Assembly (NCBI RefSeq): GCF_027580225.2
Contig: NC_073358.2
Coordinates: 8,561,501-8,625,500 of the forward strand
Direction of reading: 5' to 3'
From: Misgurnus anguillicaudatus
Lineage: Eukaryota; Chordata; Actinopteri; Cypriniformes; Cobitidae
Length of the DNA: 64,000 nucleotides
Within the stretch, counting starts at the first letter, position 1; the number at the start of each line of letters is the position of its first letter. Shown here in pieces: positions 10,292 to 22,530 of the stretch. The notes under the pieces are model-generated. The model searched no databases and was not told the origin of the DNA. It saw nothing but the letters and a program-made list of their open reading frames with translations. The translations under genes and the position numbers were made by a program.

Positions 10292-12072
10292 GACAGAGCC
10301 ACAAGTGAAGTCGCTGTACAGGCTTTCTGTTTCAGATCCATGAAGAAGCACGAAAAACCTCATTGTGTAAATGTAGGGTTGCACTTGTAATTTGTGTCAG
10401 AGTTCCGAGTTCAGCAGTTCCAAAAGGTTCGAGTTCAAATTGTGTGTTGTGCTTAACATGGTCATGTTACATTTTGACCTTCTTTATCGCTTTGTATGTG
10501 CTCACTGCTCAACTTCCAAAAACTGCTCAAGCTGTTCAAGCCTCTGTTCTGCCCTACAAAGGCAAAAGACCTTAACTCGCTATAGACCATTTCAATATTC
10601 ATCAGCCACCGCTTTCTGAGTTCAACATCGCTAGGAAATCCGTGGTAGCTTAAAACGCCGTTGAATTTAAACGATGACGTGCATGTGGGAACACAACAAT
10701 GTTCATGATATTTTTTCTGTTGCCTCTGGAAAAAAACTATCTTTTTTAAGACTCATTTTCCGCTGTTTAAGCCGCCATATTTCGCCAAACCGGAAAAGGG
10801 TGAGCCGTATTTACCCGTTGCGGATATGACGTCAAGCTGATATGTGCAAGGAGCTTATTTCTGTTTGACCCTTGGTCCAGCCCATAGTTGAATGAACAGA
10901 GACGCAGACAAATGGGATCCTGTCTAAATGATTCAAAGGTTTTCATAGAAATAAGAACATTAACCAAATCGTCTAGCAAATCCAATGCTCTAAATGCTCG
11001 TTGGACATCTAAAATGATTATTTATACGTCTGAGGTGTAACGTTCCCGTCCTCCTAATGCTTAATCTAATGCAAAGATGCGTCTCAATTAATTTTGGTTT
11101 CGCTTTTCTGGAGAATAGACTGCACGACTTGCTTGATGTTAAAAGAGACACTAAGAGAGATAAAGTTCGGTACCTGATTATTGTTAAAGAGTTATTAAGA
11201 GCGACAAGACTCAAAAGCGATCTCCTCACGCTGACTGACTGACTGACATCTGAAGCGCGTGCACACAGTCGCGCGAGTGCGCGACCCGGATATATAGACA
11301 TCTACACAAAATTAAAGTTTTACAAATATCTGCTTTGATAAGAATTCACGCAGGTAGGATCTATAATCTGTTATGTCTTAAGTAAATGTTTGGTTAACTG
11401 TTGGGTAAAAATATCTGATGTGTAACATTATATTAGATCACTTAGATTTTAAGCAGTCTGTCACAATGTCAATCAAACAAAAGAAAAAAAGTTTAACATA
11501 TATTGATTATATTTTTGCTTTGTGTGTGCTAAATCTTATAGTTTTATCAGTGATTTTAAGGTATTGATGTGGTAATTTAATGTATGGATGTGGTGATTTT
11601 TCTGGTAATTTAACTTTGCTGACTCTTTCAACTTCAAACAGGTGTAGTTATGTCATATTTTGTTATATTCCACCAAATCATGCATTTTTGTTTTGTATGT
11701 TTTAAGAGAGAATGTCAAAATATGAACAACTATTTTTTTGAAAATTTGCTAATTTCAACTAAATTTGACAGCACATGTCACAAATGATGCAGCATCAAAT
11801 AAAAATGGAGAAAGAAAATTCTTCTTAAAGGAAAATGCATATACAAAACAATGGCTTGATGGTTCTGTTAAAAATGTAAACAGGCTGTTGTTAACATACA
11901 TTTGCATAAAGCATCTATATATGTATCAGAGTATTAAAAACCTGAAAAGTGTTAAATTAGGGTAAATTTAGAACAGATAAAAATGTGCGATTAATTTGCG
12001 ATTAATCGCGAGTTAACTCATAAAATCATGCGATTAATCTAGATTAATTTTTTTTATTTATTGACAGCCCTA
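10292..12072. mobile_element. ~1.8 kb insertion inside exon 3 of the left cfap157 copy
   Basis: The left copy reads GCTGTGCTAGA, then foreign sequence, then ATAAGGACAG. The right copy reads straight through. The right end carries a GCGATTAATCGCG / GACAGCCCTA stretch typical of hAT-like elements, and TAGGGTTGCAC at 10373 could be a partner end. No clean target duplication is visible, so more than one event is possible. No protein is recognised inside. Confidence 0.65.
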
Positions 12073-14492
12073 ATAAGGACAGGTGAGCATCAAGATACTC
12101 GAGAACATAATCTTGATCACATTCACAAATACAGTGCACTTTTTGAATTTTCATTTTTGGGTGAACTATCCCTGCTTTAACTTCAGGGTAAAGCAAGAAG
12201 TGAAACAACGTTTAGATGAAGAAAAAGAAAAATTCCAGCGGGATGCGTATCAGAAGATGCCGGAGACAATGATGAGAGCCATGCAGGAGAATCGGTTTCT
12301 GGCAGCTCGTCTCAAACAACTCAAACACCAGAATGAAGAACTGTTGAAGGAAAATGATGCTGTGAAAGCCAAAGGAAAGCAACTTAAAATAGAAAACAAA
12401 ACCTCTGAATCTCTTCTGCATGAGATAACTATGAAGAATGTCAAAAATCAAAAGGTTTATATCTGTTTTATTTACGTACTTTAAATAAGCAATTAGTTTT
12501 TGTTTGCCTGAAAAAAAAAAAAAAACTTTCTATTCCTAAAAGGTGATCCAGCAGCTGACAGAAAAGTGCAAGCAAATGCAAACCGAACTAGAAAAATACG
12601 TCAAACTTCAAATGAAGCACCAAAAGCTTCTGGAAAATCAGTCGACGGTATGCACAGAGCTTGATGTTCTCAGGTTAGATTCCCACCATTCACGAAATCA
12701 CTTCTGTGCATACGACTTTTAGTATTTAGTATTTAAAATTGTGATATGTTGACATTGACGTGCACATAATCACCTGCTATACTTACAGACAGAATCAAGC
12801 AGCAGTTACAGAGATGCTTCAACAAACGAAAGCTGAAGTGGAGAGCCAGAGAAAAGATCTTGAGGAGGAGAGAAGACTTGGAGGACAGCTGAAGACGGTT
12901 CTTCGGGAAGCAGCCATAGCTTTAAAAGAGGCCCTGAGGGTAACAATAAACATAGACGTGGTGTTAGATTGCTTCCAACACAGATAAAAATTCTTACTGT
13001 ATTTTGGACACAGGAGGTCCCTGAAAAGGACGACTCTGAGGTTTCGGCTATTGTCAGACGTCATCAGATGATGCAGAGTCTCCTGGCTGTGCTGGAAACG
13101 GCTGTAGCTGTTGGGGAAGGTCCAGCTCTTGTTGAATTCATTCCAGCGATGGGATCTACAAAATCACCAAACGTTGAAAGGTACAAATAGGTTGTTCTTA
13201 TTTAAATGATTTTGTGCATGTAACCGTGTCTTATTGCCTTTAACTACAGATCGAGTGAACTTCTTAGGCAGAAATCCACCAATCGCCTTTCTCACTACAA
13301 ACCTGGAGATCTGGGGTTGGTCCCTCGCAAAACACAAGCCACCTCATCTAAGATGGGACATAATAAATAAGGGTACAGCCTTTAGTACAATTAAACAGTC
13401 TATTGTTTATTTCTTTAATGGACAGACGAAAGACATTTATGGTCATGTTTGAATCTTTTGCACTCTTGTCCTTAAAGATGAATGAGTGAGCCCTTTGCAG
13501 AGTTTGTCGACATATCTTGCCACAAGATGGCAGCATTATATTATACAACATCACAAAATTGCTCAAAGATGGTCACCAAGCTACCAGTTCCTATATTTAA
13601 GGTCCTAATATGTACCATTTAGGTGCAGGTATGTATACATTTGGTACCAGCATGTACCTCTGAGGTACTAATATGAAGTCTTTAGATGCAAATGTGTACT
13701 TTTTGAAAGGGACAGTTAGCATTTGGCAAGTGGACAATTTTTCCGACCGTGTAAATTGTTATTAAAATTCAAGCAATCAAATATTTCATGGCAGAATAGA
13801 AGACATGCAGAAAAAGCATTTGTCATAATGTTTTTTTCAGATATTTGACCAAATTGCTTTAATAGGTTTTTATTTGCGATGTGTAGTTATATTTTTATGC
13901 AGTTTAGTTTTAGTCAAGTCATTTTTGGCCAAAACTAATGCTCTCAGCTGAAACGTTTGCCACAGTATCTGCACTTTCATTTATCTTAATTTCCAGTCTA
14001 TTCAAACATTTAGTAGAAATTACTGCATTGGCTGAGAAGCATAAAAGTGCCATTATTTGTGATACGGACCCTGTTGATTTTTTTTCAATAGTAAATTGCA
14101 TTCCAAGTTGTGGAACAAATTCTCTTTAGCCTAATGTTAAAGTTTGGAGATATGCAGTGTGAATTTATTCATACTAAAATTGTCCGGTTTTGGTCCACAG
14201 GGTGTTTTATTTTCGTTAATTCAATCAGATTAGTTATTCTGAACAAAGGTTAATATGCATGATTCAAATTCGTTGTGATCTAAGATGTAGCATCTTTACT
14301 TTCACTGCATTTCCTTCTAATCCAAATGTTCAAGTAAATAAAGGTCTTATGACTATAAAATTAAGAAAGAAATTATTATTTTGGGGAACCAGCAATGAGT
14401 GTACTATATTTATACTAATGAAGATGAACACAATGAAATTGTGTGATGACGGGTTAGATGACATCTTACCAAGTAATCCGTCAACACCGTAC

Positions 14493-15027
14493 TTAAAGGG
14501 ATAGTTCACCCAAAAATTAAAGGCGGGGTGCACAATTTTTTGAAAAACACTTTGGAAAAGGGAGCAGGGCCGAGTACAAAAACACGTAGCCAATCAGCAG
14601 TAAGGGCATGTCTACTAACCGACATCTTTGCATGGGTATGTGTGGGGCGGGTCGATCAAAAGAAGGTTCAGGTTCTATTGGGGTAGGGGCGTGTTTGTTT
14701 AGGTGATTTCAAATGTCAACATTGGCTTTCAGAATTCGTGCAAATCAACTTTAAGATTGAAAAATCAAAATTATGATTCAAAGTCCGTCTCAAAAATTTA
14801 TTTATTTTTTCACCCACCAAACCATTCGTGGAGCCCATTTACTTCCATATTATTCTTTTTTACTACTATGAAAGTGAATGGGGAACACGAATGGTTTGGT
14901 TACAAACATTTCTCAAAATATCTTCCTTTGTGTTCATCAGAACAAAGAAATGTATACAGGTTTGTAACAACATGAGAGTGAGTAAATGATGACAGAATTT
15001 TCTTTTTTGGGTGAACTATCCCTTTAA
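14493..15027. repeat. AAAGGGATAGTTCAC-family element with another element nested inside
   Basis: The outer ends AAAGGGATAGTTCACC and GGTGAACTATCCCTTT enclose a different module starting AAAGGCGGGGTGCA near 14520. That module occurs alone at 45253-45838. The right unit carries the same nested pair at 26837-27357, so the nesting is older than the duplication. Confidence 0.65.
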
Positions 15028-15202
15028 TAAAATACATTTTGTTTTTTCAAAGATTTGTACGAATAAAGCTTACTAGAACATTTAAAGGATAATTACCCAA
15101 CAAACATCAAAAAAATTCATTATTTATTCACCCCTTAAGTAATTTAATGCCCAGTGCCTTTGTTCTTCGCCTCTTCACACTTCAATGGGACCCAAAAGTG
15201 TC

Positions 15203-15564
15203 AAAGGAATATTCCATTTTCTTATAAGGGTCTTATCTAGCGAAACGTTTGTCATTTTTGACAAGAAAAATAAAAAATATGCTCTTTTAAACCACAATCG
15301 TTTCGCTAGATAAGACCCTTATGCCTCGTTTGGGATCGTTTATAGTCCTTTGAAACTCTGTTGAAAAAAACTGTTAAGTGTTGAGTTAAGTATTAATTGT
15401 TGGTGTCTATTAAAGTCCATTAAAATGAGAAAAATCCTGCAATGTTTTCCTCAAAAAACATAATTTCTTCTCGACTGAACAAAGAAAGACATCAACATTT
15501 TGGATGACATGGTGGTAAGTAAATTATCTGGATTTTTCTTTTAAGAAAATGGAATATTCATTTA
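15203..15564. repeat. Deletion derivative of a long-armed palindromic MITE
   Basis: It starts AAAGGAATATTCC and ends GGAATATTCATTT. Most of the left arm is missing compared with the right-unit copy at 27565-28131 and the fuller copy at 41963-42883. The central GGGTCTTATCTAGCGAAACG palindrome remains. Confidence 0.65.
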
Positions 15565-16196
15565 AACGACTTATGTGGTATATTTTTAGGGTCCTTTGGC
15601 CATTCAAAAGGGTTTGGTGAAAAACAAACTAAAATATAATCCATTATAGTAGAAAGTATTGACCTGTGCCTCTTGCTCAGTGCACATTCTCTGTGTCTGA
15701 ATTGTTGTTTGGGCAATTTTAGGACGTTTTACTTTAAAATAATGTGTAACATTTGAAACAACAGCAATATCCACAACAATAAAGTAGAGAAGTGATCTCA
15801 AGACGCAAGTCAAGTTTTAGTTGTTAAACACTTTCGGGTCCTTTTGAAGCATGGTTTTTTGGTTACCACCTTGGTCAACATTCACTTTAACAGTAACAAA
15901 AACCCTGACAACACTGTTTAAAGGTGCCAAAGAATGCATTGAAATAATATGTTAAATTGTTCTTTGATATTTACATAGAAGTTATGTAACTTTATTAAGT
16001 GCAAAAATGATCCAGAAACGTTTTTACATGTCCATTTACAACCCTAGGTCTATTTTTGCCTATTTGGAAGGGTCATGAATAATAATATTGAGCTCTGCGG
16101 CTCATGCCAGTAACTCACATTAGTAAAGAGACCTATATGTTTGAGCCTGTATCAGACGAAAATACAGATTTTGAGGAACAACTAATTGTTTGGAGA

Positions 16197-16640
16197 CCCA
16201 ACAAACATTTGGACGTGTGATGACCGTTGAAAAGACGTCCGTTCGTCACGTCCCGTCCGCGTTGAAAAATATATCCAAAATGAAAGTTGAGCCGACGTCT
16301 TTGACGTCATCTGGCCGTGAATTACACGTCTTTTCTGCACGTCCCTGGACGTCTAAATGAGCCGTATTTTGGATGTTTAAATGTGTTCCTGCATAGTTTA
16401 AATATATGTTTTAAGCCCTCATATAGCAAACATGTGGACGTTTTATGACCGTTGAAAAGACGACCCTTCGTCACGTCCCATCGCGGTTGAAAAATACCCT
16501 AAATTAAAGTTGAGCGGACGTCTTTGACGTCATTTGGCCGTGAATTACACGTCTTTTCTGCCCGTCCCTGGACGTCTAAATGTGCCGTCTTCTGGATGTT
16601 TAAATGTGTTGCTGCATAGTTTAAATGTATGCATATAAAA
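16197..16640. repeat. Subterminal tandem repeat, two ~225-bp units
   Basis: Two head-to-tail copies share TGACCGTTGAAAAGACG, GGCCGTGAATTACACGTC and GACGTCTAAATG blocks. They lie just inside the left end of the 4.6 kb element and probably serve as transposase-binding or spacing repeats. Confidence 0.7.
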
Positions 16641-16905
16641 TGAATATACACCCATTGTGTAACATCGTGAATGGCAATCAATTGTATTGAGGTTTAACAC
16701 ATATTCACAAAGGTTCAAAATCAGTTCAAAATTGGTCCAGTCAGACCTGAACGTCCATAAAACGTTTTAACCACGTGTACTTCACAAACACATTAAAGAA
16801 TACATTATTTGTGGCCATAACAAAAAAAGAAGCATGTTCTGATTTAGCACTTTTTATTTTTTTTTAACCATTTAACTATAATAACAACTTCAAAACACTT
16901 TCTAT

Positions 16906-17203
16906 AAAGGGATAGTTCACCCAAAAATTAATATTTAGTCATTTATTCCCTCTCATGTTTCAAACCTGTATACCCTCCTATGTTCTGCTGAACACAAAGG
17001 TATGTGAAAGAATGTTTTTAACAAAGCAGATCCCACAACCCATTACTACAATTGTAAAAAAAATATTGACAGTTAATTGGTTGTGAAGTTACAAACATTC
17101 TTCAATCTTTGTGTTCAGCAGAAAATACAAAGGTATACAGGTTTAAAACATGTGGATAAGAAAATTATAACAATTTTCCTTTTTTTGGTGAACTCTCTCT
17201 TTA
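16906..17203. repeat. AAAGGGATAGTTCAC-family element inside the 4.6 kb transposon
   Basis: It has the usual inverted ends (AAAGGGATAGTTCACCC and TGGTGAACTCTCTCTTT). Its right end stops six bases before the stop codon position of the DUF4806-like gene (17209), so it sits in that gene's 3' flank. Confidence 0.65.
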
Positions 17204-17208
17204 ACACA

Positions 17209-20060
17209 TCACAGCTGTTTGGCTTTTTTGGATCCACCACCCCCAGCTCTTCCTGGAGCGTGCTTGAGGTGGTCTGCCATAGCTGCATCTATTTCCGAGT
17301 CTGTGGCATTTGGGCTCCACCTCTTCACAGCATCTGAAGGAAGAGAAGAATATGTTTCTTTTTAAAATAAATACAATTAAAATTTTGAGGTAAATGACAT
17401 GCACTTACTTTCAAAATATTTATGGTCTACAGCTAAAATGATATATTAATATTATATATATTATTGTACAAAATATGCTCTGCTTTAAATAAGTGTTAGA
17501 TCAGTTGTGGGGGATACAGCATTTGTCCCCTCCCTCTACAAAACCACTGTGGTGCCCTTGAGAAAGACCCTTAACTAGGTGTGTCAAAAAATGAACAGGA
17601 TATTTCTGATAAAGACAGGTGAGCTGTGATGTCCCCTGAATAGATCAAGCATAACAATAAAATTACAATCAATATACAAGAACAAGTTTTTTTAGATCAA
17701 CATTCCCCAAATTACCTTGAATAACATAATACAAAGGTGTGCCTTTAAAAGACTTCTTTTCCAGATGTCCACCACCCCTCATATTGAACTTTGCCATAAG
17801 ACAATTTGACATCATTCTGTGAAAGAAATGTAAGATTACTTCACCTTAGACAAATAACCTAAAAGGTCAATAAATCACAATTAACAGTAATGAGCAATTG
17901 CATACAATGTTTAAACATACACTATGTGTTAACACTTCACAACTTCACTTGTTTCATCTACCATGTAACAAGTGCTATGAACTATATCCTCATCCCTAAC
18001 TTTGGGTGACAAGTAACGGCTTACACTGAAATTATGTTTTGATTTCTTGTTTTCAGTATGGCTGACTGTTTAAGTCATTACGAACATTAAAACTTCTCAA
18101 CAAGTGATGTGTGACGGATTAAATCCTGAATTGAAGTAATATAAATAGCTGGGTTAATTATGGTGGTAATCAATATATATTCCTTAAATATTATGCAGGA
18201 TTACACAATTCAAGAGAAATACATACCTGTTCATAACGTTGTTCACGCAGTCTCTGACAGAATATCCACCAACTCAGACAGTTGCTGGACCTACATGTGA
18301 AAACAATTGAAATAATGTTATAGAAAGATAGATGGAAATATATATACATATTCTTTATGTCACAACTTACGCAGATCACCTTGTTATCAACATATTTGAT
18401 GTATTCATAATGCAAAATACACAGTCATATAGCATTTTTTACATGTTGCATTTGAAGCTGAGGCCATAGGTGAAGAATCAGGTAGTCTCCATCCGGTAAT
18501 TTTTTCGTTGTGTTACCTCACCTGTACAAATAGAGTTAATTATATGGTAGTGTAAAATATTAACAGTAAATCACTTCACAGTGTAATACTGCATTAGTTA
18601 TGAAATCAGCTGGCTGTACTTTTAGGTCTTTGTGGTTGAGCAATGACAGATATTATGAGCTCTGCATTTGTAACTATTAACTCAGATTCAGAGAAATGTA
18701 AATATGTTTATACTCTTAGCTTTGTTGTCACTAATGTAAAATCTTGCATGACACCTTGCATGTAATTTCATTAAGTACAATAAACATACACATGCACAAT
18801 GTAGTTTAAAAAATACATAGTAGTGTAAAATATTAAAATAAATCACTTTTTATATCAAAGTTTTTGGATATTATGTTGACATTCAGGCAAAACCCTGACT
18901 CATGGAATACATTTTTACCTAAAAATGAGAATGACATTATAAAGGCAAAAGTGTATGCACTTAGGAGCCAAGCAATGTGTTTGTATAGTGTGGGAATGCA
19001 CCAAAAAAAAGCATCAGTAGCACGTACGTCTCATAGTGTCACAGCTTATTCTAGGGTATAGATCAATCACACCATTGTGATACCGATGTTTACTGTCATG
19101 AAGTGTGCCTGTGTAAACAAAATACACCAAAACAATTTATATACATTTTTGAGTTTCATATCAAAATATATAAAAGTCATTTTTGAAAGAATCATGTTTT
19201 TTCGTAGTATTAAGCAAAAGCAGTCAAAAACTTACAACTTAATGTAGGGTAGACAAAGTCAGGGGTCGGGCACGCCTCATCTAAGTGTGGTGGACACAAA
19301 ACTTGATCTTTAGCACAAACAAGGACATATGAAACATTAGAACATTAACAAATGTGTAGACTGTTTAAGTCATATCTACAAAAATTCATATCTACAGTTT
19401 TCCATACCTTTTGTTATTGTTTGTAGAATGCACATCTTTATTTGGTTTGTGTTGACCTTCAACTGTAAATAAAACGAAATTGTAATTAATGATATTAACT
19501 CCACAATAACAACTCCAATTTGTTAATGTATTTTCAAACTGAGGCATTTACCTGACTTGGGTGGTTATATTTTGGAGGGTCTGTGTAGGACACAGTGCCT
19601 TTAACAGCTTGTTTATTTTTATTTGGATGAGGTTTTGCTTTTCCTTTGTACAAAACAAAAGCAAAGGAAGTTAATCAAACAAACACTTCTGCTAAACTTT
19701 TAATGCAAAACAGTATTTAATATTTTGCATGTGCAATGTTTAGGCAATCAAATCATTGTAATTCCATTAATGCCAAATAACTTTTATTTTTCAGATAATT
19801 TACTTTCTGAAAGAGACTTTCAAGAGGCTACATTAATAAGTTACTTTGACTGTATCCTTAAACATACTTTATACCATGTATAAGTTCAAAGTACGTTAGC
19901 TTTTAGCCTTCTAGCTAATTATTGCAATACTCAGTGTGGACAATTCTGGCAACGTTTATTTCGGAGCCTTCGTGTCAAACAAGTAAAACTTAAGCACGTT
20001 AATCAAATAATACACAATGTACTTACCCAACGCTCCTCGTGTTTGAATGTGAACTTCCGG
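17209..20060 (-). pseudogene. DUF4806-like multi-exon gene inside the 4.6 kb element, with frame breaks
   Basis: Spliceable minus-strand exons, in transcript order, are 19552-19643 (KAKPHPNKNKQAVKGTVSYT...), 19408-19462, 19236-19307, 19028-19108, 18371-18516 (TTKKLPDGDYLILHLWPQ...), 18227-18290, 17716-17816 (MMSNCLMAKFNMRGGG...) and 17209-17333 (AVKRWSPNATDSEIDAAM..., stop TGA). Intron phases agree at most joins. A likely non-coding first exon ends at 20027 (donor GTAAGT). The last three exons resemble the C-terminal DUF4806 domain of fish and insect proteins, including transposon-associated ones: RDCVNNVMNR, then MMSN, then a ...ATDSEID...LKHAPGR tail rich in Gly/Lys. Two breaks are seen: an in-frame TGA in exon 18371-18516 and a one-base loss in exon 18227-18290 between SELV and VRDC. 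Function of the family is not established. The ATG was not identified. Confidence 0.6.
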
Positions 20061-20100
20061 AAGAACGCGTGACGTCACCACTATCTCGCGAGATAATCTG
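20050..20100 (-). promoter_or_regulatory. CpG promoter motifs (ETS, CRE, TCTCGCGAGA)
   Basis: Within 45 bases lie CTTCCGGAAG (ETS/GABP, 20054-20063), TGACGTCA (CRE, 20070-20077) and the palindrome TCTCGCGAGA (20084-20093). This is a common combination in TATA-less vertebrate promoters. It sits directly upstream of the first splice donor of the minus-strand gene in the 4.6 kb element. Confidence 0.6.
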
Positions 20101-21490
20101 TCCTATCGCGGGATTTTGTAATATCCCCAGATTATCACAATATTTCTTAAATTAATAGCAGTTTTTGAAATTACATCCAACTCAGACCTAAATGGTGACC
20201 GGATATGTATCTGTTTTACATTTATATGCATACATTCAATAATACACAGGTTGGAATAATGACTAAAATGCAGTGTGGCTTTGCAATCACACTGGGCACT
20301 TTGTGATTATAATTTATTTAAACAAGATAAAGTTAATATATTTACTTTGTATACAAATCGTGTATTTCATAAAGATAGTTCTGTTTTTTTCCTACTAGTC
20401 TAGTCTAGACGTGTAAAAGACGTTAGTGGACGTCTATTCACAACCTCTTAAAAAATACTTTTTGCACTTAAATTAATTATTGCAGTATTAACCAAGGTGT
20501 AGGCACAGCATTTGCATATTTCACAATGACTTTATAGAAGGTTTATGATTTTTTATAGAGGGTCATGATGGACTATAAATGCACGTGTAAAAGACGTCAC
20601 CTAGTGACGTCCTCTTACAACCGATTCACAACAGGGTATAAATATTGAAGCACACGTAGTAAAAGTCAAAGTAACAATTATACATGCAACCCCATAGAAC
20701 TATAGACATGTACAAATGTATCTGAATGCATTTTTATGAAATGTTCTGTGTTACATATTTTCACCGATTTGAGCCGTCATACCGCGACTATTTTTGGCCA
20801 GGGACACGACGTTTCGGTCGGACAAATGTTTGCTGGGTAACGTGCACTGTCTTGTTTCTAAGGTCTTTTTTATTCAAAACACTATCAGATCGCAAAAACA
20901 TTAATATCTCACCTTAGCGCTCATAGTAAATCACACCGATTAAACTCCATTTAAATTCCATGATAACAAGTTTTTATCAACTTGACAGCCACAGATATAA
21001 CACGGCCATGGGGTGATCTGGATGTCTCGTGTACTGTTGATACCACGAGCGTCTATTATTCTGAGATACAGTGGATACAATAATGTTACAGTGTTTGCTG
21101 ATGACGTCACCCATTTCTCTCGCTTCTTCCGCCCCAATCCCCCTAAATTTGACGACTCCCACATAAAAAATACTATGTATATTTTTTAGTATTTATTATA
21201 ATAAAGCATTGTAAACTTAGATAGTAATATTTAAGTATAGCACAGCATTTACCAGTGAATTATAGTAAATATGACAGTAATGAACAAAGTTACATACTAG
21301 TTTATACAGCAATTTACTTTAGTATACTAAAGTATTTTTTCACATATGCCTTTATCCTTCTAAGTATACGCTTTAAATGAAGTTCGTAGATGTCCATTGT
21401 GCTATTCAAATACTTGTGCCAGTTACTGAGTGATTCGGTAGATGGTGCACAATTCCCATTTTTATTCATTGTGCTTTGCAAGGACAAGAG

Positions 21491-21894
21491 TTAAAAGGAC
21501 AGTTCACTTTAAAATGAAAACTCTGCCATCATTTAGTCATCCTCGTGTTGTTCTAAACCTGTATGAATTTCTTTTTTCTGATTAACACAAAAGAAGATAT
21601 TTTGAGAAATGATGGTAAACACACAGCAGCAAGCGACCACAGACCTCCACAGTAGGAATAAAAAATATGATGGAATTTAATGGGTACCCTCAACTCCGTG
21701 CTTACTATCATTTATCAAAATATTTTCTTTGTGATTTATCACAATACTTCCAAATATTTTTTCCTACTATGGGTGTCTATAGTCACTTATGGCTGTGTGT
21801 TTACCATCATTTCTCAAAATATTGTCTTTGTGTTCATCAGAAAAAAGAAATTCATACAGATTTAGAACAAAATGAAAATGAACTATCCCTTTAA
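21491..21894. repeat. AAAGGGATAGTTCAC-family element
   Basis: This is the right-unit counterpart of 6887-7318. Its inverted ends are slightly worn (AAAAGGACAGTTCAC, GAACTATCCCTTT). Confidence 0.7.
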
Positions 21895-22100
21895 AAGGCG
21901 AGGACTTTTAATCTGTCAAATTGCTGTTGCTAAAACGTACATAAGTCACATTTAACTTTAAGTGTGTACAATGACAATAATAAACAATTAATGCTTTAAG
22001 TCCCATTGAAAGCCAACATGTCAAAATAGGCTACTAGTACACTTCATAGTACTATAGGTAACTGTTCTCATGTGTATACTGTAGTATATAATAATTACAC

Positions 22101-22530
22101 TTAAGGGATGGTTCACTTCAAAATGAAGGTTCTGTCATCGTTTGCTCGTCCTCGTGCTGTTCTAGACCTGTGTGGGTTTCTTTTTTCTGATGAACACAAA
22201 AGAAGATACCCCGAGAAACGATGGTAAACACACAGCAGTAAGCGACCATAGTAGGAATAAAAAATATGGTGGAATTCAATGGGTACCGTCAACTGTGTGC
22301 TTACCATCATTTATCAAAATATTTTCTTCATCATTTATCTCATTACCTCCAAAACATATTATTTTCCTACTATGGAAGTATATGGTCACTTACTGCTGTG
22401 TGTTTACCATCATTTCTCAAAATACCTTCTTTTGTGTTCATCAGAAAATAGAATTTCATACAGGTTTAGAACAACATGAGGATAAGTAAATGATGACAGA
22501 ATTTTCATTTTAAAGTGAACTATCCCTTTA
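22101..22530. repeat. AAAGGGATAGTTCAC-family element
   Basis: This is the right-unit counterpart of 7533-7946. It ends about 390 bp upstream of the cfap157 X-box. Confidence 0.7.

Larger units (their letters stand above)
8478..13370 (+). pseudogene. cfap157: cfap157 left copy, disrupted
   Basis: Exons matching the intact copy are 8478-8629, 9817-10079, a broken exon 3 (10162-10291), 12187-12454, 12543-12673, 12789-12939, 13014-13180 and 13250-13370 (stop TAA). Exon 2 is 9 bp shorter than its twin, in frame (loss of three Lys/Glu codons). Two lesions make correct splicing unlikely. A 46-bp deletion between two TCTTTGG repeats removes the exon-3 acceptor and its first 21 coding bases. About 1.8 kb of foreign DNA then splits exon 3, so its frame stops at 10341-10343. 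All downstream exons remain open with intact splice sites, so decay looks recent. A shorter protein made by skipping exon 3 would shift frame (154 bp is not a multiple of 3), which argues against function. Confidence 0.85.
6205..16196 (+). repeat. Left unit of a tandem duplication carrying a cfap157 copy
   Basis: From TAACGTGCACTG at 6205 to TTTGGAGA at 16196 the sequence is collinear with 20838-28713, including introns, MITEs and flanks. Similarity starts and stops abruptly at these two points. The left unit is about 2.1 kb longer, mainly from a 424-bp MITE at 8915 and a ~1.8 kb insertion at 10292, partly offset by small deletions. Confidence 0.9.
16197..20837. mobile_element. 4.6 kb TIR DNA transposon at the duplication junction
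   Basis: The left end CCCAACAAACATTTG and the right end CAAATGTTTGCTGGG are inverted copies (one mismatch in 15). The left subterminal region holds two tandem copies of about 225 bp (16197-16420, 16425-16640) rich in GACGTC-type motifs. Similar motifs recur at 20400-20830. Inside is a minus-strand multi-exon gene remnant (17209-20060). The flanks differ (GGAGA left, TAACG right), so there is no target duplication. They are instead the 3' edge of one duplicated unit and the 5' edge of the other. The superfamily is not certain; IS3EU/ISL2EU-type elements are a guess. No transposase was recognised. Confidence 0.75.

Noticed and set aside
10990..11301. Open frames and an SP/TATA-looking GGATATATAG within the 1.8 kb insertion
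   Set aside because: No splice-consistent or domain-bearing gene could be read, and a promoter call would rest on a short motif only.
12083..12484. 133-codon ORF starting upstream of exon 4
   Set aside because: The first part is intron, ending in a TTTAACTTCAG acceptor. Exon 4 proper is 12187-12454.
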